From contig NZ_WKJO01000001.1 of the NCBI RefSeq assembly GCF_009674605.1, positions 2,046,001 through 2,110,000 on the forward strand: a stretch of DNA of 64,000 bases. The letters are read 5' to 3'. Below are positions 17,512 to 25,264 of the stretch, piece by piece; positions within the stretch are counted from its first letter, which is position 1, and every line of letters starts with the position of its first letter. The notes under the pieces were generated by a model, which made no database searches, was not told the origin of the DNA, and saw nothing but the letters and a program-made list of their open reading frames with translations. A program made the translations under genes and the position numbers. Source of the stretch: Haloferax litoreum. GTDB lineage: Archaea > Halobacteriota > Halobacteria > Halobacteriales > Haloferacaceae.

Positions 17512-18138
17512 GTGACCCTCGTAGACCTCACTCGTCGCGTCGAGTCCGGGATGCCGACGTACCCCGGTGACCCGGCCGTCTCGGTCGAATCGCACGCGGA
17601 CTTCGACGCCGACGGCTATCGCGTCTCTCGTCTCGAACTCGGCACCCACACCGGCACTCACGTCGACGCTCCGGCGCACACCGAGGCGGACGGCGCGACG
17701 CTGGATTCGTACTCTGTCGAGGACCTCCGATTCACCGCGCAGGTGGTCGATTGTCGCGACGCGGGTGCGAACGGCCTCGTCACGGCGGGCGTGATACCCG
17801 CCGAATTGGACCCCGACGTGGACTGTCTCGTCTTCCGAACGGGGTGGGAAGACGAGTGGGGGACCGTCCGGATGACCGACCACCCAGCGCTCGCACCGGA
17901 AACGGGGCAGGTGTGTGCCGACCGCGGATTCTCAGTCGCACTCGACGCGCTCAGTCCCGACCCGACTGGCGGTGATGGGGTTCCGGTTCACCACGCGGTG
18001 CTGGGCGCTGGCAACCTCATCGTAGAGAACCTCCGCGGGTTGGAGGCACTCCCGACCGACCGTTCGTTCGACCTCTTCGTGTTGCCGCTTCGGGTCGATG
18101 CCGACGGCGCGCCGGCACGGGTCGTCGCCGAGGTGTGA
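17512..18138 (+). CDS. cyclase-family hydrolase (kynurenine formamidase-like)
   Basis: A 208-residue protein with a GTG start. The diagnostic HTGTHVDAPAH motif, with metal-binding His and Asp residues, places it in the cyclase family (PF04199), which includes KynB arylformamidases and isatin hydrolases. The N-terminal VDLTRRVESGMPTYPGDP and the RTGWEDEWG segment also fit. The substrate is not evident: there are no tryptophan catabolism genes nearby. It follows gltX by 69 bp and could be cotranscribed. Confidence 0.85.
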   Translation: MTLVDLTRRVESGMPTYPGDPAVSVESHADFDADGYRVSRLELGTHTGTHVDAPAHTEADGATLDSYSVEDLRFTAQVVDCRDAGANGLVTAGVIPAELDPDVDCLVFRTGWEDEWGTVRMTDHPALAPETGQVCADRGFSVALDALSPDPTGGDGVPVHHAVLGAGNLIVENLRGLEALPTDRSFDLFVLPLRVDADGAPARVVAEV

Positions 18139-18270
18139 ATGGGAGGCAGCAGTACGGTAAATGTTGGTACGGTGAGTATGGCAGTATCAGCGTGTCGCCG
18201 AAAAGAGCGATTCGGGTGGTCCCGAATGCATAAGCCCATCCATGACCATTGTTAACATAGGTGATAGTGA

Positions 18271-18381
18271 ATGAGATATCGAACCGCCCGGTTCGTGACG
18301 CGAAACTGGTGGCTCTTGCTGTTCGTGGCGCTCTTAATGCTCGCCCTGTCCGCCGGTGTCGTCGATGGCCTCGCGGTGTAG
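18271..18381 (+). CDS. 36-residue single-span membrane microprotein
   Basis: A short frame encodes a basic N-terminus (MRYRTARFVTRN) and one hydrophobic helix (WWLLLFVALLMLALSAGVV), ending DGLAV. An AGGTGAT Shine-Dalgarno-like sequence ends 5 nt before the ATG, and a TATA-like ATGCATAAG lies near 18225-18233. It follows a cyclase gene and precedes the convergent DUF456 gene. The translation signals and clean transmembrane profile support a real gene; the function is unknown. Confidence 0.6.
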   Translation: MRYRTARFVTRNWWLLLFVALLMLALSAGVVDGLAV

Positions 18382-18417
18382 CCACCCCATGGTGACCCAG
18401 ACCTGAGTGTGGAGTGA

Positions 18418-19344
<927 letters not shown>

Positions 19345-19464
19345 TCGACGCGACTAATCGACCCTTGGTTCCTCCGCGGCCGTTTGCCCGATTCGAGAGC
19401 AACAGCCCTCGCTGACTTTCCAACGGGGTAGCACAAAAGATTATTATGAATATGAGCTAGCATT

Positions 19465-19470
19465 AAGGAG
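19465..19470 (+). promoter_or_regulatory. ribosome-binding site of fixA
   Basis: AAGGAG lies 12 nt before the ATG at 19483. The intervening GAGA-GTGT-TCTC could form a small 4-bp hairpin between the site and the start codon. It supports the ATG at 19483 over a GTG three codons upstream and shows that this operon has a leadered transcript, unlike many neighbours. Confidence 0.5.
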
Positions 19471-19482
19471 AGAGTGTTCTCA

Positions 19483-20358
19483 ATGCACACGGTGGTACTT
19501 ACCAAAGGGGTCCCTGACTTTCGAGAGGGACAGGTATCGTTCGACGAAGACGGGCATCTCGAACGCGGCAAGACGCCCACAGTGATGAACCCAAACGACC
19601 AGTTTGCACTGGAGGCGGCGCTCCAGACGCGGGTTCGACACGGTGGCAACGTCAGCGTGATGAGCATGGGTCCGCCGGGGTACAAGGAAGTCCTCCAAGA
19701 GGCGATGGAGTCGGTGTACGCCGACGACCTGTATCTCGTCTCGGACCGCGAGATGGCGGCGGCGGACACGTGGGCGACGGCGATTACGCTCAGTGCGGCC
19801 ATCGAGAACCTCGGCGAGATGCCGGATATCGTCTTTGCGGGGTTCAAGACGGCAGACGGGGAGACCGGTCACACCGGCCCCCAGACGAACTGGTGTCTCG
19901 ATATGCCACTCGTGACGCACGTCATCTCCCTCGACATCGACGAAGAGGCGCGAACACTGCGAGCGAAGCGCCTCGTCGAAGGCGACATCGAAGAGATAGA
20001 GACCGTCGAGGTATCGCTCCCGGCGTTCGTCGTCACCGACCCCGAATTCGTCCCGTCGTATCGCTCGGCAGGGGAGCGACTGACTCTGAAGGACCTCCGG
20101 GCGGCGACGACGGAGCGAGCACCCGATTACGAGGACTACCTCACCGTGTGGGACCACGCCGACATCAACGTCGACCCGGACTACATCGGACTCGACGGGT
20201 CGCCGACCATCGTCTCGTCTGTCGACCCGATTCCGAAGGCACCGGCAGAGCGCGAAGCGACGATGGTCGAACCGGGAGACGTCGATGGAATGCAAGAAGT
20301 GCTGGAGGCGATGCAGTCGGCAGTGGGTGGCGACGCCGCGGCGGCGGAGGGTGACTGA
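19483..20358 (+). CDS. fixA: electron transfer flavoprotein beta subunit (FixA)
   Basis: A 291-residue ETF beta subunit, beginning MHTVVLTKGVPDF. Features are the NPNDQFALEAALQ segment, SMGPPGYKEVLQEAM, DRE-type loops and the GETGHTGPQ segment near the nucleotide-binding region. ETF carries electrons from acyl-CoA dehydrogenases or from bifurcation. First gene of the fixA-fixB-fixC-X operon; two bases separate its stop from the fixB start. The adjacent ETF alpha subunit and ETF-quinone oxidoreductase-like protein make the assignment secure. Confidence 0.93.
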   Translation: MHTVVLTKGVPDFREGQVSFDEDGHLERGKTPTVMNPNDQFALEAALQTRVRHGGNVSVMSMGPPGYKEVLQEAMESVYADDLYLVSDREMAAADTWATAITLSAAIENLGEMPDIVFAGFKTADGETGHTGPQTNWCLDMPLVTHVISLDIDEEARTLRAKRLVEGDIEEIETVEVSLPAFVVTDPEFVPSYRSAGERLTLKDLRAATTERAPDYEDYLTVWDHADINVDPDYIGLDGSPTIVSSVDPIPKAPAEREATMVEPGDVDGMQEVLEAMQSAVGGDAAAAEGD

Positions 20359-20360
20359 CC

Positions 20361-22055
20361 ATGTCTGACTTCGACCCGGGTGAGTACGATATCTCGGAAC
20401 TCGGCCCGGCGCTCAAAGATATCGACGACGTGGGCGAGTTAGAGGAGATTCTCCAGAAGGAACACCGCGGCCAGAACCGCGACCCGGTCATCGCACTCAT
20501 CCAGAGTCGCATCGAGAAGTTCTCCGAAGACGAAGAGGAACCCGAAGACGCAGGGAGCCTCGACCTCGCGTCGATGAGTACCGCAGACGTGGGGAACGCC
20601 CTCCAGAGCATCGACGAAGTAGACGAACTCGAAGCGCTCCTCGAAGCGGAAGAGGCGGGTGAGGACCGCGGTGCGGTCAAGCGACTCATCAACAAGCGCA
20701 TCGACTCCGTGCAGGGAAGCGACGAGGAGGTCATGGTCGACGAAGAGGACGAACGGACCGCCGAAGAGCGGCATCCAGACCTCGACCACCCGACGCGCGA
20801 CAAGCGCCACGTCCGGTCACTCCACGGCGGCGTCTACGAAGATATGTGGGTCTACTGCGAGACGCAGGCCGGCGAACTCGTCGACGTGTCGAAAGAGATG
20901 CTCGGGAAAGCCCGCGAACTGATGGACCAGTACAACGACGACTACGACGCCGACGAACGCGTCGTCGCCGTCCTCATCGGGTCGGACGTGTCGAAGCACG
21001 TCGACGACGTCGTCGCCTACGGGGCGGACGTTGTGGTCGTCCGCGAAGACGACCGACTCGAACGCTTCCAGCACAAGCCTTACACCGAGATATTCTGCGA
21101 TATGGCCCGCGCCGGGGCGACTCACAACCGCGGCGAGGTGGTAGACGGCCGAGACGAGGAGTGGCGCGACTACGACAAACCGCGGTACACCCTCTTCCCG
21201 GCGACGAACAACGGTCGTGACCTCTCTGCGCTGGTGCAGGCCGAACTCGACTCCGGTCTGGCGAGCGACTGTTCGGGACTCTACATCGAGAACCAGGTCA
21301 TCTCGAACCCGGTCAAGACCGGCGTGGCCGGTGAGAAAAAAGAGTTCGAGCGCGTCTTGCACATGAAGCGTCCCGACTTCTCCGGGTTCGAGTATTCGAC
21401 GATTCTGTGTCTCGACAACCCGCGACGCGAGTTCCACCCACAGGGTGGGTCGGTCATCCCGGGGAGTTTCGATATCCCCGAGACCGACCCAGAGCGCGAG
21501 GGCATCGTCGTCGAACACGACGCGCCACTCGACGACGACTGGTTCCGCATCTCCGTGACCGAGTGGGACCAGTTGGACGAGGGTATCGACCTGACCGGCC
21601 ACGAGGTCATCGTCGCCTTCGGCCGTGGTATCGGCGACAACCCGACGAAAGGCGTCGAACTGGCGTTAGAACTCGCAGACCAGTTCGAAGACGCCGAAGT
21701 CGGCGTCACGCGTGGTATCGTCACCGGGTCGTTCCAGTTCGACGGCCACGTCGAACAGTACACCCACGAAGACAGACAAATCGGCGAGACTGGACAGGTC
21801 GTGGCCCCGAAACTGTACATCGCGGCGGGCATCTCCGGCGCGATACAGCACAAGGTCGGTGTAGACGAGTCGGACACGATTATCGCCATCAACACCGACC
21901 CCGACGCGCGCATCCGCGACTTCTCCGACTACTTCATCGAGGGGGACTTGTTCGAGGTACTCCCGCGACTGACGGAGGCGTTGAAACAAGGACGATTCGA
22001 GGCAGCGGTGGCAAGCGACGGAGGCGTCGCAGGCGAACACGGTGACTCACAATGA
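20361..22055 (+). CDS. fixB: ETF alpha subunit (FixB) with duplicated N-terminal extension
   Basis: A 564-residue protein. Residues from about 155 are the ETF alpha fold: VYCETQAGELVDVSKEMLGKA, later GRGIGDNP, the FAD-binding GETGQVVAPKLYIAAGISGAIQH, and IIAINTDPDARIRDFSDY. The first 150 residues are an acidic extension absent from ordinary ETF alpha. It contains two copies of a 40-residue helical unit, at residues 14-53 and 77-116, aligning without gaps with about 18 identical positions (shared core IDxVxELExxL and RxxVxxLIxxRI). The extension may bind a partner. The gene overlaps fixC by four bases (ATGA). Confidence 0.9.
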   Translation: MSDFDPGEYDISELGPALKDIDDVGELEEILQKEHRGQNRDPVIALIQSRIEKFSEDEEEPEDAGSLDLASMSTADVGNALQSIDEVDELEALLEAEEAGEDRGAVKRLINKRIDSVQGSDEEVMVDEEDERTAEERHPDLDHPTRDKRHVRSLHGGVYEDMWVYCETQAGELVDVSKEMLGKARELMDQYNDDYDADERVVAVLIGSDVSKHVDDVVAYGADVVVVREDDRLERFQHKPYTEIFCDMARAGATHNRGEVVDGRDEEWRDYDKPRYTLFPATNNGRDLSALVQAELDSGLASDCSGLYIENQVISNPVKTGVAGEKKEFERVLHMKRPDFSGFEYSTILCLDNPRREFHPQGGSVIPGSFDIPETDPEREGIVVEHDAPLDDDWFRISVTEWDQLDEGIDLTGHEVIVAFGRGIGDNPTKGVELALELADQFEDAEVGVTRGIVTGSFQFDGHVEQYTHEDRQIGETGQVVAPKLYIAAGISGAIQHKVGVDESDTIIAINTDPDARIRDFSDYFIEGDLFEVLPRLTEALKQGRFEAAVASDGGVAGEHGDSQ

Positions 22056-23716
22056 GCGACTACGAACACTACGAAGCACTCGTCGTCGGGGCAGGTCCCG
22101 GCGGCGCGGCGGCAGCAGCGACGTTCGCGAACTACGGCATCGAGACACTCGTCCTCGAACGCGGGGTCGAAGCGGGGTCGAAGAACGTCTCTGGTGGCCT
22201 CATCTACGCGGAGGAATCCGCGCCCTACACCATCGACGACCTCTTCCCCGGATTCCGCGAGGAGGCGTCGGAACGGCCGATTACGAAGTACCGCATCCAC
22301 AACCTCGCCGGCGACAAGGTGGAGTCGTTCGACCTGACGAAACTCCACGAACACGACACCGAGTGGTCCGACTCCGTCCTTCGACGGAAGATGGACTCGT
22401 GGCTCGAAGAACGCGTCCACGAACGGACGCGCGCGACGGGCGGTGGCCTCCTGACCGGCGTCCACGTCACCGGCCTGCTCCGCGAAGAAGGGAAAATCGT
22501 CGGCGTCGAGACGGACGAACTCGACCCGATTACGGCGGACGTCATCGTCGCCGCCGACGGGGTGAACTCCGAACTCGCCCGCGACGCGGGCTTGATGGAC
22601 TGGGACGAACCCGAAGAGTGGTTCCAGGGCGTGAAAGCCGTCGTCGACATGCCGAACGACGTCATCGCCAACCGATTCGACGTGGGCGAGGACGAAGGCG
22701 CGGCCCACCTGTTCTCGGGCGACCTGTTCCAGGGCGTTCGCGGTGGTGGGTTCCTCTACACGAACCGCGACACGCTGTCGCTGGGGACCGTCTTCCACCT
22801 CGACAGTCTCGTGGCCGAACAGGCCGAACCGCACGAACTCCTCGACGCCATGTTGACCCACCCACTCCTCGCGCAGTGGTTGGGCGACGACTACACGGAG
22901 CTGGAGTACAGCGCGAAACTCGTCCCCGATTCGAAGAAGGTTGCACTGCGCGAACCGCACTTCGGTCGACTCCTCGTCGTCGGCGACGCCGCCGGCCAGA
23001 TGCAAGCGCAAGGACCCATCATCAAGGGAATGAACCACGCCGTCACCGCGGGCGCACTCGCGGCCGAGTCGTACGCGCAGGCGAAGTCCCGCAACGAACC
23101 CGAGAAGGCGGGGACGCGCTACGCGCACAAACTCAGGAGCGAAGGCGTGATGCAGAAACTCCGCCCGCGCGGGTACGAGATGTTCCGCGGCGTCACCGAA
23201 GACGACGGGGTCACCGACCTCGTCGAGAGTGTCCTCACGTCCTTCGTGGGCCGCGCCGGCATCCGAGCGCTCTCTGGTCAACTCGAACGCCTCTACAACG
23301 TCCCGGCGCTCTCGTCGATGATTCCGGACACGCAGACGCCCTACGTCACGCTCCCGACGGTCATCGCGGAGGAACTCGGCACGCCGGTCCGTGAGACCAG
23401 TTCTGTCACCCCGCCGAGTCTCGAAGAACGCATCGGCGACCTGACCTACGACACCGACATCGGCAACCCGCACATCACAGTCCTCGACAACTCCTACGAG
23501 GCGAGTGGTGCCGCCGTGGCGGCCTGCCCCGTCTCCGCGGTGGACTTCGGCGGTGGGTGTTACCGCGAAGAACTCGTGCGAACCAACGGGTCCGAAGAAC
23601 GCGTCGTCAGCCTCGACACGCAACCGTGTGTCGAGTGCGGCACGTGCGCCGTCGTCGCCGATACCGAGTGGACACATCCACGCGGTGACAAAGGCGTCGA
23701 GTTCAAGTGGGGATGA
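22052..23716 (+). CDS. fixC: ETF-quinone oxidoreductase-like FixC-FixX fusion
   Basis: A 554-residue flavoprotein fused to a ferredoxin-like tail. The N-terminal FAD site is VVGAGPGGAAAAATFANYG, with the GR2/FixC pattern (ASERPITKYRIHN, VVAADGVNSELARDAGL, VVGDAAGQMQAQGPIIKG). The C-terminal 90 residues are FixX-like: one cysteine in AACPVSAVDFG and three in CVECGTC, then WTHPRGDKGVEFKWG. These four cysteines fit the single [4Fe-4S] cluster of ETF-QO. The protein should pass electrons from FixAB to menaquinone. FixC and FixX are separate proteins in many bacteria. It directly follows fixB. Confidence 0.92.
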   Translation: MSDYEHYEALVVGAGPGGAAAAATFANYGIETLVLERGVEAGSKNVSGGLIYAEESAPYTIDDLFPGFREEASERPITKYRIHNLAGDKVESFDLTKLHEHDTEWSDSVLRRKMDSWLEERVHERTRATGGGLLTGVHVTGLLREEGKIVGVETDELDPITADVIVAADGVNSELARDAGLMDWDEPEEWFQGVKAVVDMPNDVIANRFDVGEDEGAAHLFSGDLFQGVRGGGFLYTNRDTLSLGTVFHLDSLVAEQAEPHELLDAMLTHPLLAQWLGDDYTELEYSAKLVPDSKKVALREPHFGRLLVVGDAAGQMQAQGPIIKGMNHAVTAGALAAESYAQAKSRNEPEKAGTRYAHKLRSEGVMQKLRPRGYEMFRGVTEDDGVTDLVESVLTSFVGRAGIRALSGQLERLYNVPALSSMIPDTQTPYVTLPTVIAEELGTPVRETSSVTPPSLEERIGDLTYDTDIGNPHITVLDNSYEASGAAVAACPVSAVDFGGGCYREELVRTNGSEERVVSLDTQPCVECGTCAVVADTEWTHPRGDKGVEFKWG

Positions 23717-23720
23717 CGTC

Positions 23721-24161
23721 GTGACTGGGGACACAGTACAGTCGGCGCGACAGGGCGACGAGCGTCGACCGGATGGCCGGGAACGCGACCCGGAGCACGT
23801 CCGGTTCGGCGAACGCGTTCGGACTCTCGCAGCCGAGGCTCGGCAGGCCCGCGAGCGATTCGACCCACCGGACGAATCCGCGGCAGACGAGCGAGCGCTG
23901 GTGTGCGCCCGCGACGGCGTCGGGCCGGCAGTCTCGCTCTACATCGAAGCGCGAACCGGCGGGCGGATGGTCGAGTTCACGCGCGAGGAGTTCCGACTCC
24001 TCCACCGCGCGCTCAACGACTGGTTGACGCTGTACGCTCGGTGTTACGGCGTCGAACTCGACGCCGACTTCACCATCCGCGAGGCAGCGGAGGTGCTTCT
24101 CAGGACGCACAACGTCCGCGACACGGCCCAACTCTTGACCTGCGTGCCCGCACGGTACTGA
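23721..24161 (+). CDS. small protein of the fix operon, function unknown
   Basis: A 146-residue protein starting at a GTG four bases after the fixC stop. The N-terminal third is charged and low-complexity; from about residue 55 there is a folded-looking segment (VSLYIEARTGGRMVEFTREEFRLLHRALNDWL, then LYARCYGVELDADFTIREAAEVLLRTHNV). An ATG eight bases upstream is in a frame that stops after three codons. No family was recognised. Its position suggests a role tied to the ETF pathway. Confidence 0.6.
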   Translation: MTGDTVQSARQGDERRPDGRERDPEHVRFGERVRTLAAEARQARERFDPPDESAADERALVCARDGVGPAVSLYIEARTGGRMVEFTREEFRLLHRALNDWLTLYARCYGVELDADFTIREAAEVLLRTHNVRDTAQLLTCVPARY

Positions 24162-24297
24162 GGTTCTCGCTTCCTCACTACCGAGGAATCTCTCAGTTCC
24201 CCGCGACAGTCCGCTCTCGACAGTCGAGAGTTCGAACCAGACGTTCTCTCAATTCATCACGAACAACAATTATTAACCATGCCTGTGATTGTGTACC

Positions 24298-25032
24298 ATG
24301 GAAGTAACTGACAGTCTTAACTTCGGTCACAAAGACCGCAAGGACATCTACGAGTACATCGAGAGTCACGGCACCGTCAGAGAAGACGAGGTACGACGCG
24401 CACTCAACTTCGACCCGGCGGCCCTCGGTGCCCACCTGACGATTCTGCGACGAGACGGGTACATCCGAAAGGTCGGAAAGCACGTCGAGGTGGCGTACGC
24501 CCCCGAGAAAGAACAGACAGTCGAACTCGGCGACTTGGATGTGACGATTCGGATGGCCCAGAACGTCGACTTGGAGAGTCTCGTAGACGCTATCCACGAA
24601 GTCGCCGACGAAGGACGCTACATCGAAGCGGAGACAGTCGCGGACGTCCTCGACCACGAAGAGGTCGTTCTCCGCCACAACGAGGTCAGTTCACGGATGG
24701 TGTTCGTCGCCACCGTCGAAGACGAACTCGCGGGATGGGTCCACCTCGACTTGCCCGAAGCCGAGAAACTGAGTCACACCGCCGTTCTCACCGTCGGGAC
24801 CCGACCCGAATACCGTGGCCACGGTATCGGGAGTCGCCTCCTCGACACGGGCGTCGAGTGGGCACGCGACCACGGATTCGAGAAACTGTACAACAGCGTC
24901 CCCGCGACCAACGAGACGGCAATCGAGTTCCTCGAAGGCCACGGATGGGAGACAGAAGCGGTCCGCGAGAATCACTACAAGATAGACGGTGAGTACGTCG
25001 ACGAAGTGATGATGGCCGTCTCACTCCGGTGA
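24298..25032 (+). CDS. winged-helix/GNAT acetyltransferase fusion
   Basis: A 244-residue protein with two domains. Residues 1-75 are a winged helix (RKDIYEYIESHGTVREDEVRRALN, LGAHLTILRRDGYIRKVGKHVEVAY). Residues about 80-244 are a GNAT acetyltransferase with the acetyl-CoA motif TVGTRPEYRGHGIGSRLLDTGVEWA and the C-terminal NETAIEFLEGHGW. A TATA-like AATTATTAA at about 24267-24275 lies some 26 nt before the ATG, so it is probably leaderless. The substrate and any target genes are unknown; such fusions may couple acetylation to DNA binding. Confidence 0.85.
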   Translation: MEVTDSLNFGHKDRKDIYEYIESHGTVREDEVRRALNFDPAALGAHLTILRRDGYIRKVGKHVEVAYAPEKEQTVELGDLDVTIRMAQNVDLESLVDAIHEVADEGRYIEAETVADVLDHEEVVLRHNEVSSRMVFVATVEDELAGWVHLDLPEAEKLSHTAVLTVGTRPEYRGHGIGSRLLDTGVEWARDHGFEKLYNSVPATNETAIEFLEGHGWETEAVRENHYKIDGEYVDEVMMAVSLR

Positions 25033-25042
25033 ATCGTCTCCC

Positions 25043-25207
25043 CTACGACCAGTCCTTTTCTGCGCCATCGAGCGGTTCAGCGACGACGCCGTCCTGCTGA
25101 ACGAATGCCCGTCCGTGTGCTGTGCAGACGTCTCTGTCGGCGTCCCATGGAATGTAGAGTCTGACCGCGGCGACGTTCTCACACCCGTCTTCGCTACACT
25201 CGGCCAT
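25043..25207 (-). CDS. 54-residue Cys-rich microprotein
   Basis: The frame reads MAECSEDGCENVAAVRLYIP and continues to a single CTAHGRAF. Cys4, Cys9 and Cys29 plus His31 could form one zinc site (C-x4-C...C-x-H). The composition is acidic and the frame is clean, with ATG start and TAG stop. It is 57 bp downstream of the tmcA stop on the same strand, 10 bp past the convergent GNAT gene. It is too short for most gene finders. The function is unknown. Confidence 0.6.
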   Translation of the reverse strand: MAECSEDGCENVAAVRLYIPWDADRDVCTAHGRAFVQQDGVVAEPLDGAEKDWS

Positions 25208-25264
25208 AGTCGACCATCGTCGCGAACGACTATCGGTGTACCGCCGAGAACCACTGGCCGCCGT

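Noticed and set aside
19470-19481. GAGA-GTGT-TCTC hairpin before fixA as a riboswitch element
   Set aside because: Only four base pairs; too small to be more than chance, mentioned with the ribosome-binding site.
23500-23716. FixX domain of the FixC fusion thought to lack a cluster cysteine
   Set aside because: One upstream cysteine plus CVECGTC supply the four ligands needed by the ETF-QO-type [4Fe-4S] cluster.
21929-23734. 601-codon minus-strand frame opposite fixB and fixC
   Set aside because: Spans two real genes with complete motifs on the other strand; no domain pattern.
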